DNA of 64,000 nt from Pholis gunnellus (lineage: Eukaryota; Chordata; Actinopteri; Perciformes; Pholidae), in contig OU342805.1 of NCBI GenBank assembly GCA_910591455.2, positions 25,018,708 through 25,082,707 of the forward strand, in the 5' to 3' direction. A model generated the notes under the pieces. The model made no database searches and was not told the origin of the DNA. It worked only from the letters and a program-made list of their open reading frames with translations. The translations under genes and the position numbers were made by a program. Of the stretch, positions 35,449 to 59,200 are shown one piece after another (position 1 is the first letter of the stretch; each line of letters starts with the position of its first letter).

Positions 35449-36737
35449 CAATAGAAAGAGCTCGACTGTGACGGTTGTAACAGCAGAGCTCACTGGTCAA
35501 AATCTACAAAAATAAATAATTTAAATACAAAATGCAGGACAGCAGTGTCGCCTTTTTGTATTTTCAAATAGTTTTCTCCTCTCAGATATTTACACACACG
35601 CAGTTATAAGTCTGTAGCATCACAGTGCTGTGATGTTTCTGCAGGCCGACGCTCAGGCAGCAGGCGGAGGCAGAGGCAACCGACCAATCAGACGGCAGCT
35701 CAGCTGTCGGAGCTCCGCCTCAGTGAGGACAGTTCGTTTTCTCCCGATTACTGGAACATAATCTTAAAGGAAAGGATTCGTCAGCCCCAGTTTGTGTCTG
35801 TTAGTATTATCGTTAATTATATCTGACCAACAACACATTTTAATGACACTTAAATACATTTTAAGAGATTTTCCAGAATCCTTGAAAAATATATTCGGTC
35901 TTCTGCACGACGTCGGTGGAGTTTGTGAACATGTGACACAGTCCTGAATTTACTCCTCTAGGACTCCTCCATGTTCACCTTAAAGTTTGACAACTATACA
36001 ACTCAATCTGCTGATGAAGGGTGTTATGTCTTTCTCTGGATTAGGAAATAAGATTTCAATTTGGTAAAAAATAAAATAAGAAAAAGACAGAATATTTATA
36101 TCCAGATCAACAGGAAAGTATTATTTATTGACCTGGAATTTATCTTTCAGGTAAAGTTACCGCGTGTTTTTATTCTACACGTTTTATTCTACGGAGGAAC
36201 GTTTGTGGTCCAAACATTGTTTCATGCATATTTAGAAAGATGTGTGTGAAGGTACGTCACATCGTTGTACTCGACACCTGCAAAGACTTGATGAACGCGT
36301 TGTCGTAATTACAGGTTTTCTCTCAAAGCTCCAATATATCCAACTAAATAATTTGGAAGTACCTGAAAAAGCAAATAAAGATGGACGCCAAAGTTGGTCG
36401 TTCAAGATACCTGAACACTAAAATAATGGTTAAATTATTTTAAGGCTTTTTCATCAGCACAGCAGTCATACAACCGACTTCAGCCGTCCGATAACATGAA
36501 CCCTCATAAACACAATATGATGAGACACAAACTGAGGCTGCTTTTCACGATCACACTGACACGATTAGGAAAATAATCTGTCCAGTTGCAGCATTTTGTG
36601 ATCAGATGATTTGGCGTTAAGTTTGTATATTTGTCACAATGTTTAGAAGGTATAAAACAAATTAAATCAAAGTCATAGTAACATCAGATCGTCCTCCCAT
36701 GAGCCTCTGCTTCCCCGTCATGCTGCCTGTTGCGTCT

Positions 36738-37250
36738 TCAGTTCAACAGAACGATCAGTGGTTGGTTCAGGTCACTGCGGTCCACTCTCCAGCCTTTTAG
36801 CTCCTCCGCCTCGCAGGCAACGAAGGTTTCAGTCAAAATAAAGCGGGCGACGTGATTGGTTAAAAGGTCAGAAGTTCTGATTGACTGACTGAAGTCTGAT
36901 TTAAACCTTTTAGTGTTTGGATTTAACAGAATGATGACCGGGTGGACGTGTGATCGTCTCACGTCTGTGATGGACAGTTCATCATCATCACGATGGAGTG
37001 TGAAGGTTTTCGGTCTTGTAGTGTGATTTTTGTTTTTAGGCGTTTGGATTGGCTGACGGAGGCGGTGGAGGGTGGAGAGCGGACTCTGTAAACAGGAGCT
37101 GAAATCAAGTGTTACCAGTTTATCTGAAGCCTCGGTGAGCGCTGCTGGTTCAGAGGACGATGACGTCACCAGGAGAGCCGATCCGACTACGAGCAACATC
37201 TGGACTCGAGTGTTAGAAGTACAACACTCAACATCTGCTGGTGGTGACAA
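36738..37250 (-). CDS. Hypothetical 170-codon ORF, function unknown
   Basis: An uninterrupted ATG-to-stop ORF and one of the longest in the window. It has no low-complexity sequence, unlike most other long ORFs here. Residues near the start include MLLVVGSALLVTSSSSEPA, a hydrophobic segment that could act as a weak signal peptide, although no basic residue follows that Met. The C-terminal part (HPVIILLNPNTKRF, DLLTNHVARFILTETFVACE) is of normal protein-like composition. I recognise no family. There are no clear splice partners, and it lies in the presumed ippk 3' UTR, so it may be a chance ORF. Confidence 0.2.
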   Translation of the reverse strand: MSPPADVECCTSNTRVQMLLVVGSALLVTSSSSEPAALTEASDKLVTLDFSSCLQSPLSTLHRLRQPIQTPKNKNHTTRPKTFTLHRDDDELSITDVRRSHVHPVIILLNPNTKRFKSDFSQSIRTSDLLTNHVARFILTETFVACEAEELKGWRVDRSDLNQPLIVLLN

Positions 37251-37501
37251 AGAACTTTAAAAAGAGGTTGCTATTCCTCCCGACTCCTGATGACATCACC
37301 GTCCCGTCTTCAGAAACCTCCCAGCGCTCCTGAACGCATCATTTTGCAAACATCAGACGACCCTGTGGCGCTTCGGTTTTCGAGTCGTCAGGAGTTCGAG
37401 GTACTGAGAGTTCACGGTCGCGTCCACAGCCGCTCTAAGACTAACCCACGCGGCTTAGTCTCCGATCTCAGCTGTGAACGCAGACTGTAACAAAGCGAGT
37501 T

Positions 37502-37661
<160 letters not shown>

Positions 37662-39522
37662 CCTACCTTTTGGCACAAAAAAAACCCAGCGGAGCAGCAG
37701 CAGCATGAAGCTCGGCCTGTCTCTCTGTTACCCAGAAGCCTTTGCCCTGGTGGGTCAGACGCTGACCTGCGCTGACCTCTTCACTTTAAAATGCTCTGCG
37801 AGCGTACGGTCACATTAGTCTTGTTCAGTGATGACACACACTGCATCGGTGTTTCTTATTGGCCGACTCCAGCCTCAATCTGTGGTTTGGACTTCACTTG
37901 TGAATAAGAGACGGAGCAAATATGCTCAGCAAGTGTAATGTGACCGTACGTTTAGAAAGCTACGCATCACCAGGTTAGTAAACACAGGAGTGTTAGACGA
38001 CTACTTAAATGCTGCTTTTCTTCCAACAAAACAGAATATGACAACAAGAGTTAAAATAATGTGCTTTTTTTCCTCTCAAACACAAAAGAAGGTGTTACGT
38101 CAGAACAACCAAAGGCAACTGGACACAAACGTCTCCGCTAGAAGAACCCTACAACAGCTGATTAGTCACAAGTCCCAGCTGGACCTTTAAGGGTCAGTTT
38201 ACCCAAATTATTTAAACATATACACTCAGTACTAAGCAGACAACGGCTGTATCACTAATACAACCCTGTTAATTAAACTATATGCTCATTGTCGAGGTGT
38301 TGGTGTATTATGGACTGTAATAACTCAAGCTCCGTATAACTTAACCTCTCTGACGGCATCAACAGATTAACAATAAAAGTTTAAAGGTAAAATGAATAAC
38401 AGGGCTGATGTACTTGATTGCATTATATTATAAAGGTGTACCTAAGAAAGTGGCCACTGAGTGTTTTTACTCTTCCCTTTAGTGAACTCTCTCCATACTG
38501 ATTGTTTTGTTTTTATTTCTCCAGGTTTTGAGATTTCAGCCACGAATTTAGTTTCTGTCGGCAATAAAAAAAGACATTTTAAGAATTTACATTGGAACAA
38601 TTTTCTTCCAAATTAATAGTTTCAATTAAAACACGTCACCGTTGTCTTTTGAAGATTATTATTACTCTTTCGTTATTTATAAAATGTCATTTTTCAATGC
38701 TGTGAGAATCAAAGGTTTGTACTGGAGGCACATCTCAAAATCTAGACTAGTAAAAGCAGAACTGGATAGATTTCACTGGAGGGGAGAGGCAAGGCGGATT
38801 TTATTATTCGGGTGAACTTACCCTTTAACGATGCTCAACTCTCCTCCCTAAAAAATTAAAATAAAAGTCTCCAACATTTGACCTTCAACATCTCGGCAGA
38901 AAATGCCCGATGAGAAAAAGATGTCAACACGACGCCAACAACTGAACAGGAGTCATAACAAAAACAAAAACTGGAGGTCAAGCGTCTCTCGCTGTTATTT
39001 GGCTCTCATGATTCAACCTCCCGTGGAGTCCAGCAGAGACCTGAATCCTCTCATCCAGATCTGCTGCGAGTTCAACCCGGACATACACAATGGCTCCGCC
39101 TCCCTCCACCAGAGGCCCCGCCTACATTCAGTAAATGACAACTTACGTACGCTAACGCCCAACAACCTGCTTTTCATTCTCCTCTTTCTTTTTTCTTCTG
39201 TCTTCTCAGTCTGAAGACCAAATCTCCCCGTAACCTTTCTAATAAATAAGTATGACAGAACAGAGCGATGCTGGGATCCTCCTCCCGATGGGAGCGGCAA
39301 GTTGACGAAAAAGTCTAGAATCAGTAACAGAAATATCTGGAAGTTGCTTCAACGTCTGATGAGTTAGTGGTGTCTTCCTGGAGACGAGTGAAGACAAAGT
39401 GCTGCAGTACGGTCGCGTATATAAACGGCTCTGGTCTGACGTGACTTTTAGACCTCTGCATCAACACGGTGTCTCTGTTTCAGTCATTGGCGTGGCGTCC
39501 GTTAGTCAGTTATCGGGGGAGT

Positions 39523-50687
<11,165 letters not shown>

Positions 50688-50900
50688 CACACCAACGACG
50701 ACAAAGACTGTGAGTTCCCGTTAACGGCCAGAAAAAGTAACACGAGACGTCACAGAAACATACAAGTACGGTGACTGGTGCTACTGGCTGCTAGCAATAA
50801 TTCAGAAGTACTTTAGGACCAACTGACTTCTTCTTCTTCTTCTGCTACTGCTGCTGCTGCTGCCCGGCCCAGGCTGACGTTACCGACAAACATACTACTT
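50688..50900 (-). promoter_or_regulatory. ippk: ippk 5' UTR and promoter region (approximate)
   Basis: Immediately upstream of the ippk ATG. The sequence is locally richer in GC around 50860-50880 (CTGCTGCTGCCCGGCCC on plus), with no TATA box. This fits a housekeeping-type start, but the cap site cannot be placed. Confidence 0.35.
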
Positions 50901-52270
50901 TAGATTAGGCCTTCAAAATAAAAGTCAAAAAGGTTGGACGAACAGATCGTAATGTTATGAGTTTAAAGTCTTAATTTAACAGCTAAAAAAAATCATATTT
51001 TGAGAACACAGTTGTAATTTATTAAAGAAAAATCGTAGCAAAAACAGTATTCATTTTAAGTAATTTTACAAGATTATCTAATTAAAATTTAAAAATGTAA
51101 AGTAAAAAAAGTACATGATAAGCAAATAAAGTCAGCACAAAGTCACAATATTATGACACTAAGTCATAGTTTAATGAGAAAGTCAAGACCTATGAGGCAA
51201 AAGTCAGATAACAAGCACAACGTTGTAATTTTGTGAGAACAAGTCATAAGAAAAAGTTATATTACAATAATAAAGTTGTAATCTTACAGTAAAACTCATT
51301 ATATTTGAGATATTGTGAAATTATGAGAAAAAAATTATACTATGAGGATATAGATTCAATATTACGTAAAGGAAAAGTAATATTTTATGAGAAAATGTCC
51401 AACATTGAAATAAAAAAGATTGACTACTTTATCGTAATATTTTTGTACGTTTACTTAATATTATGACTTATCTTCACTTCTTTATTTAAAGACAAATAAG
51501 CACCAAGTTAAGAATCAGAATACCTCAATCACCTCATGCCTCTTGTAATGACACCACTGAATCATTCTACTATTTCTTTAGGTGAGCTTTTGTTTGTGCT
51601 TTTATTTTTTAGCCGTTTCCGGTGGTATTCTCGTTAACTCTGTCCAGCTTGATTGGCCGTTTGATTGACAGGTTGATGGACCGCTCCCTTTAACGAGCTA
51701 TCCATTGATGCCCCGCCTACTCCGCAGTGATTGGACAAGTGGAGATCGGTCGGGGACAAAAACTTAAATTTAGTTTCGAGAGCGAGTCGAAATGAAGTTT
51801 AGAGGATCCAGAAGTGGAAACGTACAGGGGGTCACGTGCTTTATGACTAATGCCTAAATTTAAATGAGAAAGAGACAAGAACATCCCTCAGCAGCAAAGG
51901 AAAAGTACAGTTTTTGGGGAATCTGATAGCAGTCCGGTTAAATAAGTAGTTCTACATTTGTTCTGAAATACTAGTAAAAGTTTGAAGTACTTTATTCTTA
52001 CATTCCTCTTTAATTAAATATTGTAGTTTTACTCAACTATATTTATTTGACGGCTTTGGTTACTATTTACTTAAATATATGACATATGATGAGCCGATAT
52101 AATATAATATCATTGTTGATCTAACTTCCCAACAATATTACAATTTCCAACAATATTACAATTCCAATTCCCGTTAGAATAAACATAAAACAGGATTAAA
52201 CTTGTGATATCTATATCAGATGTGAGACGACTCTGTATTGGAGATATTAATCTTTGTAGGAAGCAGACAA

Positions 52271-52695
52271 ACAGGTGGAGGAAGTACTCCGTTCATTTAC
52301 TCAAGTACAAGTAGCAATACAACTGTATAAAATACTCAACTACAAGTAAAGAAAGTCCTGCATTCAAAATGTAAAAGTGCAGAAGTATTAGCAGCACAAA
52401 CGTACCCAAATAATGCAGAATGAATACAGCTGTCAGTGTTATACTACGATGTAGTATTATTATTATTATGATGTAAGCTGTTGTCGTTGGTCAAGGTGGA
52501 GCTATTTGTAAGTACTTCATGTACTTTTTGAAGTTTAATCTGTAAAAATGGACCATATTTTATACTGATCATGTTTTGTGTAAAATCTTAATTTGAAAAG
52601 TAAAGTAAATTTATTAAAGAGCAGTAAAAAGTGCAGTATTACTCTGTAATGTAGTCGAGTAGAAGTATAAAGTAGCATGAAATGAAATACTCGTG
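52271..52695 (+). mobile_element. hAT-type MITE fragment (GGTGGAGGAAGTACTC family)
   Basis: Begins CAGGTGGAGGAAGTACTC and continues with TTTACTCAAGTACAAGTAGC, AAAGTCCTGCATTCAAAATG, AAAAGTGCAGAAGTATTAGC and, near the end, AAGTATAAAGTAGCATGAAA. This order is that of an abundant fish hAT MITE with CAGTGGTGGA termini. The right terminus is missing, and no transposase frame is present. Confidence 0.65.
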
Positions 52696-52870
52696 AAACT
52701 CAAGATTTATGGGTGTTTGTCTTCTGTCAAGATTTTGACTTAAAATATGATTTAGTCAAAACAACAGAAAGCAAACTCTTAATTTACTCCACGTTGTTAA
52801 AGTACATAAGTCTGAAATATTAACATCTCACTTCACTGAGTGATCGATTCATTTAATTTACAAATATATA

Positions 52871-52915
52871 TTTTTTATAATTCGTCTCACAGATTGTGAG
52901 ATGAATTATAAAAAA
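52871..52915. repeat. Near-perfect 21-bp palindrome with 3-nt loop
   Basis: Left arm TTTTTTATAATTCGTCTCACA (52871-52891), loop GAT, right arm TGTGAGATGAATTATAAAAAA (52895-52915). The only mismatch would be a G-U pair in RNA of the plus strand. It lies about 720 bp beyond the rbbp5 stop. Confidence 0.9.
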
Positions 52916-53634
52916 AAAAAGTGATTTTGACATCAAACACAATCTGACTGTTAATAGTGTGATTTTATTTATTCAGTTGTCCAACGCAGTCATTCTACAT
53001 ACCTCGCCAGTCTTACCTGGTAACGAATCAATAATATTTATTATAACTGCAGTTGGTTATTACTTAAAAACATTTAATGAACTGTTGAACAAACCGGGAT
53101 CTTAACTTCAAGATCTTATTTTTGTGTTGATGAACAGAAGCTTCGAGTCACAGACTTGAGTCATGAGACTGTTTTAACATCTAAACGTGTTTTTAAAAGT
53201 TCTCATCGTTGTATTTTTAGAGGTCTCACCTCTAACTTCTCTCAACTTCATGAGCGACTTTTAGCTTTTAAAAACTCTGTTAGGACAAACCTTTAAACCT
53301 CGAGATGCTTCGTGAATCTTTTTCCTGCCTCAGAAACCACACAGTTATTTATAAATCAAAATGTTTTAATACGTAGAAAAACAACAAGAAAGACGACACA
53401 CACACACACACACTATACATGATGGATCCTACAGCAAAAAAGAGGACGTGTGATTTCTACCGTGGCGACTTTGAACGCCTCGCGCTCTCTTCTCGTCGGC
53501 TCCAGTGAAGTGATCCGGGCTGAGGAGTCTCCCCGTGACGCTGTGCTCTGAGGAAACAGGCTGCACATCAAACAGTCTGTTCTTGTGACGTCAGCCTCTG
53601 TGTCTCTTTGTTTGAGCTTCACAAACAGCAGCGA

Positions 53635-53687
53635 TCAGTCCAAACCCCCGACGTCATGTTGTTTGTACGACTGAGAGACCAGACTCC
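53635..53687 (-). CDS. rbbp5: Proposed rbbp5 terminal exon
   Basis: A strong acceptor (TGTTCCTCTGCAG) precedes 17 codons that complete the split Gly from exon 13 and end SQSYKQHDVGGLD-stop. Supported by phase and splice quality only. It does not resemble the human C-terminus I know (...GGAISELL), so isoform differences or another last exon are possible. Confidence 0.5.
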
Positions 53688-56237
53688 CTGCAGAGGAACA
53701 CAGACACTATTTACACAATATTCTCCTAAAGATTAACTGTGAATCCTCAATATGAATAATGGTTAAATCTCAAATAACAGCCAGATAGCAGTAGCTAATT
53801 AAAGACAAGTGACAAGCGTTGGAAGAAGGTGGACTCACGTGTACTCTTATGTCTCAAGATAAAGTCAGTCAAATGTATGAACGTCTTACTCACCACTCCG
53901 CTTTAAACACTTTCTCTTTTTAACGTTTCATTCATTAATTCATTCTAATCATTTCTACTGTTAAGATACTGTTCATAAAACTCAACACTTCCTGCTTTTA
54001 ATGTGAAAGATCTGTGCAGGAAGTGTTGGTTTCATTGACAGAACGAGATTATAGGAATAGATTAAAGGATTAAAGGAATAGTTCAACATTTTGGGAACTA
54101 GACTTTTTCTCTTTTCTGAGATGTTCAGATGGATATCAATCATGTCTGTGTGTTACAGCAGGGAGGTGGAGTCAGGACACGGTTAGCCTAGCTTAGCATA
54201 AATGACAAACAACAGCTTCCTGAAGTCTTGTCGTCTAAGTGACGTTGCCAGGTTTGGTACCATCGTGCAGAGACTGGCTTGTATCTGGCAACCTGCGCTA
54301 TAACGTGCAGCAGGAATGAGTCCTAAAAGCCAGAAATGAGTTTTTTGCACTTCCGGTTCCCTCGTCTTGTTTTGTCCTACAACGTAAAATACTGAAGTAA
54401 ATACCCCACTAATGGATCCTGAAGCTTTGAAGTGTCTTATAGAAGTGAAGAACACCAGTCCTGTCACGTGACCGTATTGTTTTACTTCTGCCGATTGCAT
54501 TGACCCTTAAAAAATACATGAAAGTGGTGTTCATTTGTGAAGATTAACAAAACGTGTAAATGAGCTCATTTTGAACTAAAACCCAAAAGAAAAATCCCTT
54601 TTTTTTACACTGCACAAAAGCAGAGTCGAGACCTTCAGCACGACTCCAACAGAACCTCAAACTCTTCATTCTGTGTAACGGATTCATATCGATCTTCTTG
54701 TCTCACTTTCAGAAAGAAAGCAAAGAAGAGGATTTTCAAAAAATGTGGAACTATTCCTTTAAGAATAATTTACATTACATGTTTGTGTTGCTGTCTTCAA
54801 GTGGCTTCACTGATATAATAATGTTGTGAATGTAAAACGTAACGCCGTAACTAAACATCGAATCTGATACGATTACAGTTGATTAACGTGTATTTGTTCA
54901 TTTGAAGCTGAGACAGACCAGTGTTGATCTTAATATTAATAATGTAGTCCTGTTCATAAAAACCTATTCATCTTCTATACTTGACTATATGCTGCACATA
55001 TATATACTGCACATAGGATGAGTACACACACACACACACACACACACGACAAGCCCAGGGAGCGAGGTGGGAGTGGGAGCAGGAGGGTCAAAGGCCAAGC
55101 AGGAAGTGGATGTAGACTAGCCAGCTAGCCCGCGGTGGGAAACAAGCTTCACCACGTCAACACCCGTCTGCCAACTACAGTCCAACTTCACCAAAGTTTT
55201 AAAAACGATGAGGAGTGAGTCAGAGCGAGGCTGAGGTCAGCAGAGGTCATAAAGCCACAGTCTGAGGATCCTCATCACAGTCAGAAGACGATGTTTCTAG
55301 TGTTCTGATTGTATTTGTCTCGTTTGATATTTGAGGAGACACGTCCTGCACGTCTGACGAAGACATTTTGTAAAGCCGCCTGCAGAGTTTCAGTCTCACT
55401 CTTTGAGCCCAAAAGCTGAACTGTAAGCTATAATTTGAGCATGACAAAGGAACTAGAAGAAACATCTGCCCGGTTTCTATCACTGTAATTAAGTAACTTC
55501 CCAGGATGGAATGTATCTCCGGCCGTGCGGGCGTCTTCTCTATCGCTGTATCTGAGCTGGTGTCTTTGTTTGAGTACACACACAGTAGCCTTCAGCACAC
55601 AAACACACTGGACAAAGTAAAGGGTTCACACAAGGTCGATTTCAGGGAGAATTCAAAGTATTACTAAATAAATCAAATCGTCTCAGCGACTGCAGGGCGT
55701 CTGCTTCCAGGGAAAAAGAAGAAATAAAACGAAATAGTGGAAAACATAACATTTATCTTGTAGATCGTACGATAGAGAACAAATGTATTCATCGTTACTT
55801 TCTCTTCAACATGACGAGGAAATCAAAACCAGTATTTAATAATAAAAAACAATCTAAACTATGAGAATATAATATTGTAGCTCCATACCACCGATCCCTG
55901 TCACCACATCGTGTAGCTCATCGTTTCCTCGTTACACAACACAGGAACTGTCCTCTCGTGAAACAAAACAGTCAAAGATGTTCATCGTTGTGTTTCTGAA
56001 GAATGAGCTCCGGACTAATAACAGGACTGGATGCCGGTTAATGAAACACGGGTCTGATACTCGGTGCCGATTGTGTGTTCTGGCCTCCAGACTGTGGCTT
56101 TACGTCATGCAGGTCTGCATCAGTGAGCTGTGGTTGGTTGGGGGTGGGGGGGTGGTGGGGGGGTTGGTGTTGGGTGGAAGCAGTACAGGGAGACAGGCTG
56201 GTGAGGTGTCAGTCAGACGGAGCAGAGCTCACAGACC

Positions 56238-56272
<35 letters not shown>

Positions 56273-59200
56273 TGGCCGGTGGCATTCTTACCTGAGGCCA
56301 GGCCCCCCTCTGCCCTGCCCTTCATCCCTCCTCCTCCTCCTCCTCCTCCTCCTCCTCCTCCTCCTCCTCCTCCTCCTCCTCCTCCTGGGCCAGAGCTGCC
56401 CAGGGCCTCCGTGGGGAAGGAGGGCCGTTCGCCCCTGTAGGGCTTGGGCCTGAAGGCGAAGTCTTTGTCTTTACCTTTGGAGCCTTTGGGCCGGCCGGCT
56501 GTCTTCTTCTTGGACTTGCCGTCCCCCTTCACTCCCAGTAGAGGGTGCACCTCTGAGGGGAGGGAACAAACAATCTGATTAGGATTTGTTTCTGGATGTT
56601 GGATGAATTCTGTACAGTAATATTGGCAACACATCGCTGTTTGTTTTGTATCTTTGGGGGAGAACGTTCTCATTTTATTTTTTATACAGAAAACTGTGTG
56701 AAGAGACGGCATGTTGGTGGAAGAACAAACTACGGTGGTAGTTTGGTGAAAGAGAGAAACCTGAAGGTTTACGGTTGAATATAGAGAATATGTGTAAGAA
56801 GCTTATTTTCTGCAATAATCAAAAAGAAAAACATTGGCTATTTGTCAAGGGAACCAGTGTGATGCTAACTTCAGTACACCACGTCTGCAGCACTTTATTG
56901 CATCTCCTGTGTGTATTAGTTGTTGCGTTGCTCTCTCACCGTCACTGGGCACCCCCTGCAGCTCGATGGTGGTGGTGCGAGCCTTCTTCTTGGCCGGGCC
57001 TCCTTCAGACGAAGGCTGCCGCTGCTTCTTGTCGCCACCGGTCAACGCATCCTCTGGGGCAGCGGTCTGGACCGAGGAGTCCGGCGGGGGGCCGAAGGGG
57101 TTTTCCTCTGGATCCTCCACCTCGGGGGCGATGGGCAGGTACAGCAGCGCCTTGTAGTCCTCCAGCTCCTCATCGCTGCACGACACAAGAACACAGACAA
57201 GAACACAATCAGCACCAGGTTTCAGTTATCACACTTGAGACGAAGAGGTTTTGATGACGCAGGGTTTAGATCAGGGTGACGTGGTGCAGTAATCTGGATC
57301 GTTTCTCACCTGCTGCAAAAAGCAACTATGGGGTCAACGGTGCAGACGTCCACCTCCTCATCCTCTGCAGCGTCGGCACCTGTAACACGAGAACCAGTTA
57401 AACCAGTGAGACCAGTACGTCTGACATGAAACCAGTGATGTCACATTCTCATGGGGTAAATGCAGATGTTTTAGGTTTAACAGGAAAGTGTGGCTACAAC
57501 TAAATGTATCTTAACCCTAACCAGGTGAAAGCCAAATGTTTTCCCAAAGATTTTATTTGTATTAGTTTTGCAGAGATGTTTCACCCCCATCCACGGGTTT
57601 ATTTAATGTTTGACGCTGTGAGTAACTCTTCAAATTCCTCTGTGCATTGCATTGTGGGACAGAATAAAACCCCGCGTGTGTTCTCTACCTGTCTGCTCGG
57701 GTTCACTCTTGTCTTCGTCCTCGATGTCGAACTCGGACTCTCGCTCCTCATACTCCACGTTCTCGTCCAGCTCTTTGAAGTCCGGAGCGAAGGCGCTCCA
57801 GTTTTCCTGCAGACAAAACCAAATCAGTCGCACGTCGATCACACCGTCACACAGTTTTTACATCTTATATTCTGAGGGTCAGAGACAGCAGAGTATAATC
57901 CGTCTGTGACAAAGTTCATTCATGTACATCCAGCCTTTATTGTCTACACACCACTTGGTTCTGAGCCCAGATGGACACCACTCCGCTGGAGATGGAGGCG
58001 ATAATCGGACGGACAGGATGCCACTGGAAGGAGGTCAAAGGTGAGATTTGGGTAAACAATCCGATTGTAAACAACACAGCGTCTCAATATAACTGAAAAT
58101 ACAAAGTTGTGAAGTGATGCGTCATTGTTTAAATCTCTACGCAGTTTATTCTACATATGTTACATCCTTACAGCCACATCCAGCAGCAGCTCTCCTCTGG
58201 TTCCGTGGAGGATCTTCACCAGGTTGCCGATGCTCTTTTCCCAGATGTAGAGGGCGTGCTGCCTGGCTGAACCGGCCACGATGTACTCGCCGTCGCCAGA
58301 GAAACAGCAGCGCTTCCACGGAGTCCTGAACACAGAAAACACGGGAAAGAGGACATGAACGAAAGGAGATCAGAGGAAAAGACACAACGCTACGGAATGT
58401 AACACAACAGCACGACATCTTTTTCTCGGACCATTTTTCACACAAACAGCTGACAACCTCCGCTTCTGCCGAGTGAAGCCGATGCGGAAGTGTCTTTAAG
58501 CTGCATTCTCTCTAATGTCCACCAGGGGGCGACTCCTCTGGTTGTATAGAAGTCTATGAGAAAATGACTCTACTTCTCTCTTGATTTATTACCTCAGTAA
58601 ACATTGTAAACATGAGTTTATGGTCTCAATCTCTAGTTTCAAGTCTTCTTCAATACAGCATGATGTTCATTTAGTAAATTATGATCCATTTAGTGTCAAA
58701 TAGACCATAAAGCAGGGTACGCTTTAGGGCGGGCGCTGCTGCTACCAGAGCCGTGTACGGCGTTCCAAATATGGTCACTTCTGTTCATTGGTTGCAACAT
58801 GATGATGGCCAGAATCCAAGATCGCAATGACGAAATCGCCGAACTCAAGGCTTCAAAACATCAGTCCACAAACCAACGTGTGACGTCATGATGACTACGT
58901 CCACTTCTTACATACAGTCTACGGTCAGACTGAAAGAAAGCTCTGCAACTCTACCGCTGCAGTTTCCTCACATAAGTCAACATACCTGTTTACCAGGTCC
59001 TGTAGTTTCTGCATGGGCTCAGGCTCACCGTCTCGGCCACAGGTCAGTATCTCCCGGCCATCGTACACCCTGATGATCCGGTCTGCTGTGTTTATGAGGA
59101 AGCAACTGCAGAAAACAGGACAGGTGAACCAAAAAAAGAGTGAGGGGAGGGGGAAAGAAAGCACAGGAAGAGCTTTGCTGTCACAGCTGGGGCTTTAAAC

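Larger units (their letters stand above)
50901..53634. other. Intergenic between ippk 5' end and rbbp5 stop
   Basis: AT-rich DNA without recognisable genes. It holds a hAT-type MITE fragment and a 21-bp palindrome (both listed). The rbbp5 3' UTR should occupy part of 53300-53634; no perfect AATAAA is seen on the minus strand near 53345, only ATAAATA. Confidence 0.5.
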
